Assembly: GCA_934668605.1 (NCBI GenBank)
Contig: CAKUNY010000014.1
Location: 1 to 20,750, forward strand
Source of the DNA: an uncultured Oscillospiraceae bacterium
Lineage (GTDB): Bacteria > Bacillota > Clostridia > Oscillospirales > Oscillospiraceae
Direction of reading: 5' to 3'
DNA length: 20,750 nt
The notes below the pieces were generated by a model. The model saw only the letters and a list, made by a program, of their open reading frames with translations. It did no database searches and was not told where the DNA came from. Below are positions 1-6,489 of this stretch, piece after piece. The translations under genes and the position numbers were made by a program. Within the stretch, counting starts at the first letter, position 1. The number at the start of each line of letters is the position of its first letter.

Positions 1-601
1 CTTCTATGACCCGCAGAAAGGCGCAATCACCATCGGCGGGCACGATCTGCGCGAGTTCACCTGCGACAGCCTGCTTTCGAATATTTCGATGGTCTTCCAG
101 AACGTCTATCTCTTCCACGACACCATCCGCGCCAACATTCTCTTCGGCAAGCCCGACGCGACGGAGGACGAGATGATCGCCGCGGCCAAAAAAGCCCGGT
201 GCTACGATTTCATTATGGCGCTTCCCGATGGCTTTGACACCGTCGTCGGCGAAGGCGGCGGCACGCTCTCGGGCGGCGAAAAGCAGCGCGTGTCCATCGC
301 GCGGGCAATGCTCAAGGACGCGCCCATTATCATCCTCGACGAGGCGACCGCGAGCGTCGACCCCGAAAACGAGCACCTCATCCAACAGGCCATTTCCGAG
401 CTCACGCGCGGCAAGACGATCATCACGATCGCCCACCGGTTAGCCACCATCGAGCAGGCCGACCAGATCCTCGTGGTTGAAAACGGCCAAATTGCCGAGC
501 ACGGCACGCATCAGGAGCTCATCCGGCAAAATGGCGTCTATAAGCGCTTCACCGAGATCCGCGAGCAGGCAGAGGGCTGGAATTTATCTCAAAAAAGCTG
601 A
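1..601 (+). CDS. ABC exporter, C-terminal half of ATPase domain (5' partial)
   Basis: This is the last 199 codons of an ABC transporter gene that enters from the left; the reading frame begins at base 2. The visible part is a nucleotide-binding domain of the fused exporter (permease plus ATPase) class. It shows the Q-loop region (MVFQNVYLFHDTIRANILFG), the signature LSGGEKQR, Walker B IIILDEATASVD and the switch histidine in IAHRLATI. Walker A and the transmembrane half lie outside the window. The sequence order and the ending (ENGQIAEHGTHQELI) are typical of MsbA/LmrA-like half-transporters, which pump lipids, drugs or peptides outward from the inner membrane face. The substrate cannot be told. 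The stop codon lies inside a perfect-arm hairpin (584-618). The last residues (about NLSQKS) are encoded by that hairpin, so the C-terminus may have been altered by its insertion. Confidence 0.93.
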   Translation, partial: FYDPQKGAITIGGHDLREFTCDSLLSNISMVFQNVYLFHDTIRANILFGKPDATEDEMIAAAKKARCYDFIMALPDGFDTVVGEGGGTLSGGEKQRVSIARAMLKDAPIIILDEATASVDPENEHLIQQAISELTRGKTIITIAHRLATIEQADQILVVENGQIAEHGTHQELIRQNGVYKRFTEIREQAEGWNLSQKS

Positions 602-618
602 CGCTTTTTTTGAGATAA
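584..618. terminator. Hairpin overlapping the ABC gene stop codon
   Basis: Arms of 15 and 16 bases (584-598 and 603-618) pair around the 4-base loop tgac. There is one extra T in the right arm, and the stop codon TGA sits in the loop. The A6/T7 runs lie inside the stem, so either strand yields a U-rich 3' arm. It could act as a two-way terminator, but there is no separate T-tract after the stem. It is also the first of a chain of hairpins running to 763. Confidence 0.5.
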
Positions 619-763
619 TCAGGAATGCACCTCGACTGCGCGCAAGCTTTTCCCGCTCCGCGTGAAAAGCTCACACTTGCGAGGTGATAGGTATGTTTCC
701 GGTCGGCAAAGCCGCCGGATAACATGAATTTCCATTTTATTTTGCCATCTGCGGATGGCGAAA
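619..763. repeat. Non-coding block of consecutive hairpins; possible dispersed intergenic element
   Basis: No convincing gene is present here. Three further stem-loops follow the 584-618 hairpin. The first has an outer pair 628-634/680-686 (CACCTCG with CGAGGTG) enclosing 645-652/664-671 (AGCTTTTC with GAAAAGCT). The second, 699-707/711-718, is an 8-bp stem with one bulge and the loop AAA. The third, 744-749/754-759 (GCCATC with GATGGC), extends outward with T-A pairs to 763. Back-to-back stems joined to a gene end are typical of dispersed palindromic elements or of a small structured RNA. A repeat nature cannot be shown from one copy. Confidence 0.4.
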
Positions 764-782
764 CTCTGCGAGGCAATGAACA

Positions 783-818
783 AGCAAAACCCCCGGACTT
801 ACGTCCGGGGGTTTTGCT
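783..818 (-). terminator. Strong terminator hairpin 3' of the DUF4914 gene
   Basis: This is a perfect 16-bp stem, 783-798 with 803-818, and a 4-base loop. The GC core CCCCCGGAC/GTCCGGGGG is flanked by AAAA/TTTT. It lies 12 bases past the stop codon of the minus-strand gene. The A and T runs at both stem ends make it plausible on both strands, so it may also stop transcription arriving from the ABC gene. Confidence 0.85.
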
Positions 819-830
819 GTCTGAAATTCG

Positions 831-2711
831 TTACATCGGGGTCAGCGCGAGATAGTCCTCCAACGTGCCGTCATGCAGGCAGCACTCGATGATTCTTCTT
901 CCCAGCGGGTCGAGGTCGTCGGTCAGATACTGCTTGATCTGGTCTTTGAAGAAATCGGTCAGGATCTTCGCGCCCGCGTCGTAGCCCTCGATGCCGAGCT
1001 TCGACTGCGTCTCGGGGCGAAGGAAGGTCTGGCGGACATACTGGCCGTCGAGCTTCATGTCAACCAAGGCATAGCCAAACAGCGAGCATCTTGCGGGCGT
1101 TAAGTGCTTCGCCTTAATTTCGCCGTTGTGCCGCGCTAAGTACTCGCGCGCGACCCATTCGCTCATGAAGCCGATCTTATATGCGCCGATGTGCTGGTTC
1201 GGAATGAGGACGTTGAGCGTCTTCGGGCAGGCCATGATCTGCCGCAAAAGAAGATTCGCCTGCGTCACGCGAAGACCCGTCGCAAACGGCCAGTAAGAGC
1301 CCACGCCCTCACTCTTCATGCCGCCGCCACCGTCGACGATGCTGGGGTTCTTAAACCCGCGCGGCGAAACGAGCCGCCACAGCCACGCAAGCGACGGCGG
1401 AATGATGTGAAGTAAGCCCATCACGCCGTAGTTCGGCTGCTCCGCGGTAGAAGGCGGCATGCGCACGCCGAAGCTCCGCACATCCACGGAAATGGGTTCG
1501 CGCGGGACGATGTGCTCGATCATGTCGCGCGGAATGATCACGCGCGGGTTCGGGCACGGCTGGCCGTTCGAGTCCTTCACGTGCTCCCAGATGAGGCACG
1601 TCGCGCCCGGCACGCCGTCCATGTTGAAAAACAGCAGGGGTCTCGACGGATGGATCGAAGCTTTTTCGTAGATGGGGTTGTTGCCGTAGGCATGTAAGCT
1701 GTCCATGCGCAAAAACCAGCCGGCCTCGGCGTCGACAATGCGGAGCTTTCCTTCGGCCGGATCCTGATACGCCGAATGGCACAGCGCCATATCGTCCGAA
1801 ATCGGCGCGATGCTGCACGACTCGCGAAGATCAAGGTAATACTGCTCGCCTGTCAACACGTGCTCGCCGAGAAGAAGCCGCCCGTCGGGCTCGCGCTTGA
1901 AATCCTCCAGCATCTCGCTCTTGCCGCCGCCGGACGCGCCTTCGTGCATGAAGACGGTCTCGTTTTCATACGGCGTTTCAACTAACGCGGACGACGCGTG
2001 GCAGCAGACCCAGCCCTCGTGCTCGCCAATATCGAGAAGCACGGAATAAACGCCCTTCTTGGCAGAAGGTCCCGGATAGAGATTGTACGCGAAGACCTCG
2101 TGAAGGTTCTCGCTGCGGTTGTGCACCACGACCTGCTTGCCGTCAAAATGCGTGTGACGGAAGGGCGGGGCAACGTAGATGATCGCGCGCGGGGTGTAAT
2201 TTTCGGGGATATCCTGAATGGCGACGAAGCCCTGCATGTTGGCAAGGGCTAACGCGAAGAACGCCGCGTTCGCGGGGCAGACCAGCAAACTGTCATACCC
2301 GTGCGCCGGGTCGCCCGCCTTAAAGGGAAGCATAATGACCCGCTGCTCCGACAGCCAGTCCATCGTCTCCTGCCGGACTTTTGAGAAGGGATAGCCGAAG
2401 CGATCTAGAAAACGCGGCTTGTCGGTCGGCAGATCGTCGCTGATGACCATCGAATTGGGGTCGCGACGTCTCATATAGTCTTCCATGAAGTTCACCGACG
2501 CGCCGTTTTTGCAGCGGATGACCTCCGCTTCCTTGACGCTTCCTTTGCCGACGATGTTGTAAACGACATCGTAGCGCGAAGAATGCGTCGGGCCGAAGAC
2601 AAGCTCGTCGAGCTCCTCCTGCGTTTCAATGTAGGCAATCGAGCGGCATTTTTTGAGCGCCGCGTGCAGATCTTCCGGGAGAACAAAGCGTCCAAAGTAT
2701 GCGTCAACCAT
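831..2711 (-). CDS. DUF4914-family P-loop protein, PEP carboxykinase-like
   Basis: A 626-residue soluble protein that I recognise as the DUF4914 family, a Firmicutes group distantly related to PEP carboxykinase; its function is not established. Visible motifs are a P-loop GASGGGKSEM (about residues 258-267), an acidic SDDMALC stretch (about 304-311) that may serve as the kinase-2/metal site, and the conserved blocks APPFRHTHFDGKQVVVHNR, LLFFNMDGVPGATCLIWEH and EGVGSYWPFATG (about 468-479). It is longer than ATP-dependent PEPCK (about 530 residues), and its P-loop differs from the GxSGTGKTT of that enzyme. It should therefore not be called pckA. The start at 2711 is chosen because CGGAGGA lies 8 bases upstream; an in-frame ATG 13 codons earlier has no ribosome site. 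It is a single-gene unit with its own promoter and terminator. There is no signal peptide or membrane segment. Nucleotide-dependent phosphotransfer is an inference from the P-loop. Confidence 0.82.
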   Translation of the reverse strand: MVDAYFGRFVLPEDLHAALKKCRSIAYIETQEELDELVFGPTHSSRYDVVYNIVGKGSVKEAEVIRCKNGASVNFMEDYMRRRDPNSMVISDDLPTDKPRFLDRFGYPFSKVRQETMDWLSEQRVIMLPFKAGDPAHGYDSLLVCPANAAFFALALANMQGFVAIQDIPENYTPRAIIYVAPPFRHTHFDGKQVVVHNRSENLHEVFAYNLYPGPSAKKGVYSVLLDIGEHEGWVCCHASSALVETPYENETVFMHEGASGGGKSEMLEDFKREPDGRLLLGEHVLTGEQYYLDLRESCSIAPISDDMALCHSAYQDPAEGKLRIVDAEAGWFLRMDSLHAYGNNPIYEKASIHPSRPLLFFNMDGVPGATCLIWEHVKDSNGQPCPNPRVIIPRDMIEHIVPREPISVDVRSFGVRMPPSTAEQPNYGVMGLLHIIPPSLAWLWRLVSPRGFKNPSIVDGGGGMKSEGVGSYWPFATGLRVTQANLLLRQIMACPKTLNVLIPNQHIGAYKIGFMSEWVAREYLARHNGEIKAKHLTPARCSLFGYALVDMKLDGQYVRQTFLRPETQSKLGIEGYDAGAKILTDFFKDQIKQYLTDDLDPLGRRIIECCLHDGTLEDYLALTPM

Positions 2712-2788
2712 AACTGCTTCCTCCGTTTTAAACATGAATTTGGTGCACATGGGTCTTGGCTTTGCTGGAATGTTTTTTTGGCAGAGCT

Positions 2789-2809
2789 GCGCGCCCGTGA
2801 AAAGCGCGC
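2789..2809 (-). promoter_or_regulatory. GC-clamp hairpin at the 5' end of the DUF4914 transcript
   Basis: GCGCGC at 2789-2794 pairs with GCGCGC at 2804-2809 around a 9-base loop. It starts about 7 bases after the -10 element, so it would form at the extreme 5' end of the message. It probably stabilises the mRNA. No known riboswitch was recognised in the roughly 100-base leader. Confidence 0.4.
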
Positions 2810-2816
2810 CCCCTAT

Positions 2817-2845
2817 ATCATATAGAATATATTGTTTCCTATCAA
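2817..2845 (-). promoter_or_regulatory. Sigma-A promoter of the DUF4914 gene
   Basis: On the minus strand, -35 TTGATA (2845-2840) is separated by exactly 17 bases from -10 TATGAT (2822-2817), both five of six matches to consensus. It sits about 105 bases before the chosen start codon. The surrounding AT-rich patch stands out in an otherwise GC-rich region. Confidence 0.8.
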
Positions 2846-2880
2846 AAAGCTACAGGAAACTTTGAAAAAGCAGGGCTCAT

Positions 2881-2898
2881 TTTGTATTTTCGTACAAA
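2881..2898. promoter_or_regulatory. Small dyad upstream of the DUF4914 promoter
   Basis: TTTGTA (2881-2886) and TACAAA (2893-2898) form an inverted repeat with a 6-base spacer, about 36 bases upstream of the -35 element. It could be an activator site or simply a short hairpin after the kinase gene. Nothing else was recognised between 2846 and 2997. Confidence 0.25.
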
Positions 2899-2997
2899 GT
2901 GCAAGTTGGGTTCCTTTGAATTTGTGCACATTTACATGCTTGCGCGGCGGAAATCGCAGATAAAACCACGTCCAAATCAACAGTCCGGCCATTTCTT

Positions 2998-4221
2998 TTA
3001 TAGCACAACACGGATTTCCATGACGCCATCCGCTTGTCTGGCGGAGATTTTCCCGCCGTGCGCTTCGGCGGTGGCCTTCGCGATGGAAAGGCCGATGCCC
3101 GTTCCGCTCACAGCGCCGGAGTGCGACTCGTCCGCCCGGTAGAACCGGTCAAAAAGACGCGCGGTGTCGGCGAACTGCGCTTTGCCCACAGTGTTTGCCA
3201 CAACGATCTCGATCCGCTTCCCGCTTTGTTTGGCTGTGAAAGAAATGCTGCCGCCATCGGGCGAGTATTTGAGCGCGTTGTCAAGCAGAATGGACACCAT
3301 CTGCTGGATGGCCGCGCGGTCGCCGGTCATGCTCAAGCCGTCTGCGATCTGCTGTGTGTACTGCTTTCCCTTTGCCCGGGAAACGGAGGCAAACGGCTCT
3401 GACGTCTCCCAGAGCGCGTCACTCAGGGAAAATTCCGCCCGCGCCGGAAATGGATTTTCCTCGTCCAGCCGGGAGAGCGCGACCAGATTGACGATGAGCT
3501 TGGAAAGCCGCGCGGACTGCTCCCGGATATTCTGCACCCACTCGTTGTCTTCGTCCTCCATTGCCAGAACGTCCGCGCTGGTGGAGATCGCGGTCAGCGG
3601 CGTTTTGAGCTCGTGGCTGGCATTGGTGATGAACTGCTTCTGCGCCTCCATGTTTTTGAGATACGGCGCGATCGCCCGCCGGGAAAAGAGCACGACAAGC
3701 CCGAATACCACCAGAAGACTCCCGCCCGCGATCGAGAGCGTGATAAGAAGAAGCGAGCGCATCGTCTGGATTTCCCGCTCGGAGTTTAAAAACAGCACCG
3801 CCGTTTCCCCTTCCGCCGCCTGCACCAGATACCGGTACCCGCCGCGGTAGCCGTGCGTTTTCCCGCCGGAGAGCACCGCGCCGGCATAGGCCTTGGCGGT
3901 GGTTTCCGAAATGGAGGCGATGAAATCCTGATTGACGCGCAGAACCTCGCCGTCCGCGTTATAGTGCACCGCGAAGAAGCGGAGGGAATACTGCACCTCG
4001 GGCGAAAAATGCGCCCGGTCGTCAAAGGGCGGCGCGCCCCGGCCGGGAGAAAACGGCGTTCTCTGATTCTCCAGTTCCATCAGGTGCGCCAATACCTCGT
4101 CCTGCTGCTTGGTCACGCTGTGATAGTTCCAGAGATTCACCACACAAAGAAGCGTCAGCACGACCGCGGTAAACGCCGCCATCGCCGCGCCAATGAAGCG
4201 CCAGCGCATCTTTTTCAGCAT
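2998..4221 (-). CDS. Membrane sensor histidine kinase
   Basis: A 407-residue two-component sensor. Transmembrane segment 1 is at about residues 9-30 and segment 2 at about 156-180. The roughly 125 residues between them form an extracytoplasmic sensing domain that resembles no named sensor domain to me. The HisKA box ITNASHELKTPLTAIS places the phosphorylated histidine at about 203. The ATPase domain has an N-box LLDNALKYSPDGG (about 312-324) and a G2 box GTGIGLSIA (about 373-381). The G1 position reads VVANTVGKA, with Asn where many kinases have Asp, a known variation. No HAMP domain is obvious. The start codon overlaps the response-regulator stop (ATGCTGA), so translation is coupled. It presumably phosphorylates the adjacent regulator. 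Its signal is unknown, but the divergent VTC/DUF4956/CotH operon points to phosphate or envelope status. Confidence 0.93.
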   Translation of the reverse strand: MLKKMRWRFIGAAMAAFTAVVLTLLCVVNLWNYHSVTKQQDEVLAHLMELENQRTPFSPGRGAPPFDDRAHFSPEVQYSLRFFAVHYNADGEVLRVNQDFIASISETTAKAYAGAVLSGGKTHGYRGGYRYLVQAAEGETAVLFLNSEREIQTMRSLLLITLSIAGGSLLVVFGLVVLFSRRAIAPYLKNMEAQKQFITNASHELKTPLTAISTSADVLAMEDEDNEWVQNIREQSARLSKLIVNLVALSRLDEENPFPARAEFSLSDALWETSEPFASVSRAKGKQYTQQIADGLSMTGDRAAIQQMVSILLDNALKYSPDGGSISFTAKQSGKRIEIVVANTVGKAQFADTARLFDRFYRADESHSGAVSGTGIGLSIAKATAEAHGGKISARQADGVMEIRVVL

Positions 4222-4892
4222 TGCGTCTCCTCCAGCGCATAGCCCGCGCCGCGGATCGTTTTGATCTCAACATCCGCACCGGTCTGCTTGAGCTTTCTGC
4301 GCAAAAACCCGATATACGTCCACACCACGTCCATCTCCGTCTCGCTGTCCAGTCCCCAGATCACCTGCATCAGATGCTCAGAGGAAAAGACCTGCCGCGG
4401 ATGGCGGAAAAAGAGCTCTAAGAGCTGAAACTCCTTGTTATTTAGCCGCGCCTGCCCGCATTCCGCCCGTATCAGATACTGTCCGCAGTCAAGCGTTGTG
4501 TTTCCGAGCACCAGCGTGCTTGGCGCGTAGGCGCTGCTGCGCCGGGTGAGGGCGCGGACTCTGGCTAAGAATTCACTGGCCGCAAAGGGCTTGGGAAGGT
4601 AGTCGTCTGCCCCGGCGTCGAGTCCCGCGACCCGGTCAGAAATCTCCGCCTTTGCCGTCAAAAACAGAGCCGGCGTCGTAACCCCCGCCGCGCGCGCCTG
4701 CTTCAAAGCCGCAATGCCGTCGAGTCCCGGCATCATGATATCGAGCACCAGCGCGTCATAGCTGACCGCCTTCATATAATCGAGCGCGTCGTTTCCGTTG
4801 TGTACCACGTCGACGGTATATTTGTTCTTTTCCAGCATAACTTTTAAGGCTCGGGCGATCGTCGCCTCGTCCTCCGCAATCAAAATTCGCAT
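4215..4892 (-). CDS. OmpR/PhoB-family response regulator
   Basis: A 225-residue regulator. The receiver domain (1-120) has acidic residues E7/D8, the phosphoacceptor D51 in VLDIMMPGLDG, T79 in FLTA and K101 in LPKPF. A winged-helix DNA-binding domain occupies about 128-222, with the typical ending IKTIRGAGYALEE. It is the first gene of the two-gene operon and overlaps the kinase gene by 7 bases. A ribosome site TTGGAGGTG precedes the start. Two near-identical boxes in the upstream region, one for each direction of transcription, are good candidates for its binding sites. That suggests it regulates itself and the divergent operon. Confidence 0.95.
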   Translation of the reverse strand: MRILIAEDEATIARALKVMLEKNKYTVDVVHNGNDALDYMKAVSYDALVLDIMMPGLDGIAALKQARAAGVTTPALFLTAKAEISDRVAGLDAGADDYLPKPFAASEFLARVRALTRRSSAYAPSTLVLGNTTLDCGQYLIRAECGQARLNNKEFQLLELFFRHPRQVFSSEHLMQVIWGLDSETEMDVVWTYIGFLRRKLKQTGADVEIKTIRGAGYALEETQC

Positions 4893-4934
4893 ACGCGCAC
4901 CTCCAATCTGCGTCTATTTTCGCACACGCAGTCA

Positions 4935-4948
4935 AAATGAACCTGAAA
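4935..4948 (-). promoter_or_regulatory. Candidate response-regulator box, regulator side
   Basis: Read on the minus strand this is TTTCAGGTTCATTT, matching 13 of 14 bases of the plus-strand box at 5017-5030. It lies just downstream of the -10 element of the regulator promoter, over the expected start point. Binding here would more likely repress than activate. Confidence 0.5.
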
Positions 4949-4950
4949 CC

Positions 4951-4959
4951 AGTATAGCA
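4951..4959 (-). promoter_or_regulatory. Extended -10 promoter element of the two-component operon
   Basis: On the minus strand TGCTATACT fits an extended -10 (TGn plus TATACT). No good -35 is visible at 16-18 bases, as expected for extended -10 promoters. It lies about 60 bases before the regulator start and directly abuts a terminator T-tract. Confidence 0.5.
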
Positions 4960-4994
4960 AAAAAACAGCCGCCGGAAAAGAACCGCTTCCGGCG
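4959..4994 (-). terminator. Intrinsic terminator upstream of the response-regulator promoter
   Basis: On the minus strand, CGCCGGAA (4994-4987) pairs with TTCCGGCG (4977-4970), followed by GCTG and seven T residues (4965-4959). This is a canonical minus-strand terminator with no minus-strand gene nearby to terminate. It may shield the regulator promoter from antisense transcription of the divergent operon, or be an attenuator if a promoter lies further upstream. Confidence 0.65.
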
Positions 4995-5016
4995 TTCATA
5001 AATTCTTTGCAGACTT

Positions 5017-5030
5017 TTTCAGGTACATTT
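5017..5030 (+). promoter_or_regulatory. Candidate response-regulator box, VTC operon side
   Basis: TTTCAGGTACATTT lies in inverted orientation relative to the box at 4935-4948. A weak -10 (TAACAT, 5044-5049) lies 13 bases downstream with no recognisable -35. The box would thus cover the -35 region, a common arrangement for OmpR-family activators. A related half (TTTGCAG, 5006-5012) lies 11 bases earlier. Confidence 0.5.
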
Positions 5031-5035
5031 CGGGA

Positions 5036-5063
5036 TGGCCGTGTAACATAGCGCTACAGGCCA
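5036..5063 (+). promoter_or_regulatory. Dyad in the VTC operon leader
   Basis: TGGCC plus TGTA (5036-5045, one unpaired base) pairs with TACA plus GGCCA (5055-5063). It ends 20 bases before the start codon, just ahead of the ribosome site. It may be a leader hairpin or another regulator site. Confidence 0.35.
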
Positions 5064-5083
5064 CAACGGAAAGGAGCATCACA

Positions 5084-5776
5084 ATGGAACTGACCGGAAG
5101 CTACCGGCACGAGCTGAAATATTCCATCCGCTTCGCGGGCTATCTCGCGCTTACCCAGCGGCTTAGACCCGTCATGCGGCCAGACCCGCACGCGGGCGCG
5201 GATGGACACTACACCATCCGAAGCGTCTACTTTGACAACTACCGCGACAAGGCGCTGCGCGAAAAAATAGACGGCGTCCAGCGCCGGGAAAAATTCCGCA
5301 TCCGCTATTATAACGATGATTTTTCCTTCATCACGCTGGAAAAGAAGATCAAGCACAACGATCTGTGCCGGAAGGTCGACGCGCCGCTTACCGAGGCGGA
5401 CTTCCGGCGCATCCTGCAAAGCCCCGGCGCGTGGATGCTGGAGCACCCGGAGCCTCTCGTGCGGGAGCTGTACTGCAAAATGAAAACGCAGCAGCTTCTT
5501 CCCCGCGTGCTGGTATCGTATGTGCGAGAGCCGTATGTTTATGCGGCGGGGAATGTCCGCGTGACGTTTGACTCGCATATCCGGACGAGCCTGTTTGCGC
5601 GGGAGTTTGCAGGCGGCGCGCTTCCGGACATCAGCGCGACGGACGCGCCGGGCGATATGATCCTAGAGGTAAAATACGACGCCTTCCTACCGGAGGTCAT
5701 CCGGTGCCTGCTGCAATCCGAGGAGCTTCGGACGCAGGCGTTTTCAAAATACGGCGCGTGCCGCCGCTTCGGTTAA
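5084..5776 (+). CDS. VTC-domain (polyphosphate polymerase-like) tunnel enzyme
   Basis: A 230-residue soluble protein of the VTC family, part of the triphosphate tunnel metalloenzyme superfamily. In yeast VTC4 this fold makes polyphosphate from ATP. The tunnel-lining charged strands are visible in order: RHELKY (8-13), SVYFDN (47-52), RREKFRIRYY (67-76), LEKKIK (85-90), RVTFDSHIR (159-167) and the metal-type ILEVKYD (193-199). All expected basic and acidic strand residues appear intact, so the enzyme should be active. The start has AAAGGAG 8 bases upstream. It is first in an operon with the DUF4956 gene 29 bases later and then the CotH gene. Whether it makes polyphosphate, cleaves a triphosphate or transfers nucleotides in bacteria of this type is not settled by sequence. 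Confidence 0.9.
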   Translation: MELTGSYRHELKYSIRFAGYLALTQRLRPVMRPDPHAGADGHYTIRSVYFDNYRDKALREKIDGVQRREKFRIRYYNDDFSFITLEKKIKHNDLCRKVDAPLTEADFRRILQSPGAWMLEHPEPLVRELYCKMKTQQLLPRVLVSYVREPYVYAAGNVRVTFDSHIRTSLFAREFAGGALPDISATDAPGDMILEVKYDAFLPEVIRCLLQSEELRTQAFSKYGACRRFG

Positions 5777-5805
5777 CCATTTTACGAACAGTAAGGAGAA
5801 CGACT

Positions 5806-6477
5806 ATGAGCTTTAACGACATTTTTAAATCCAGCTTTCTGGAAAACGTCACCGAGTTTTCCATTCTCGACACCCTCATCGGCCTTGCCGTCGCGCTGAT
5901 GATCGGTCTGTTTATTTTTGTCATTTATAAGAAAACGCTGACGGGCGTGCTGTATTCCGAGGGCTTCGCGCTGACGCTGGTGGGGCTGTCTCTCGTGACG
6001 ACGCTCGTTATCATGGCCGTCACGAGTAACGTCGTGTTGTCGCTCGGCATGGTGGGCGCGCTTTCCATCGTCCGCTTCCGCGCAGCCATCAAGGAGCCGG
6101 TCGAGATCGTGTTCCTGTTCTGGTCGCTCGCCGTCGGCATTGTCATCGGCGCTGGCATGATCCCGCTGGCTGTGATCGGCTCCGGCATCATCGGCGTGAT
6201 CCTTCTGCTGTTCGCCAACCGCAAAATCTGCAATACGCCCTATATTCTGGTGATGCACTGCGCGGATGAAGCGGCCGAAGATGCCGCGCTGGCGCTTCTC
6301 GAAAAAAGCACCGCGCATACCATCGTCAAGTCCAAGACGATCACCACCGCTGGGATCGAACTGACGGCGGAGCTTCGCACGAAGGACGCGTCCACGGCGT
6401 TTGTGAACGAAATCGCGCAGCTGCCCGGCATCGAAACTGCGACGCTTGTCAGCTACAACGGCGAGTACCTGTCGTAA
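5806..6477 (+). CDS. DUF4956 membrane protein
   Basis: A 223-residue membrane protein of family DUF4956, whose function is unknown. About four transmembrane segments are seen (roughly residues 21-41, 53-73, 99-117 and 119-137). A conserved loop, SLGMVGALSIVRFRAAIKEP (about 79-98), carries Arg and Lys at a membrane edge. The last 80 residues form a soluble alpha/beta tail. The start at 5806 is set by AAGGAG 8 bases upstream; an in-frame extension to 5704 would run into the preceding gene and lacks a ribosome site. It lies between the VTC and CotH genes with gaps of 29 and 12 bases, an arrangement I recall from other Clostridia. It may carry a substrate or product of the VTC enzyme across the membrane (inference). 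Confidence 0.88.
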   Translation: MSFNDIFKSSFLENVTEFSILDTLIGLAVALMIGLFIFVIYKKTLTGVLYSEGFALTLVGLSLVTTLVIMAVTSNVVLSLGMVGALSIVRFRAAIKEPVEIVFLFWSLAVGIVIGAGMIPLAVIGSGIIGVILLLFANRKICNTPYILVMHCADEAAEDAALALLEKSTAHTIVKSKTITTAGIELTAELRTKDASTAFVNEIAQLPGIETATLVSYNGEYLS

Positions 6478-6489
6478 CGGAGGGGAAGC

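Noticed and set aside
549..776. Small minus-strand open frame across the hairpin block
   Set aside because: It runs through several stem-loops and the ABC gene end with no ribosome site; more likely translation of a structured element than a protein.
831..2711. Annotation as PEP carboxykinase (pckA)
   Set aside because: Length is about 626 residues and the P-loop is GASGGGKSEM, not the PEPCK form; the sequence blocks fit DUF4914 better.
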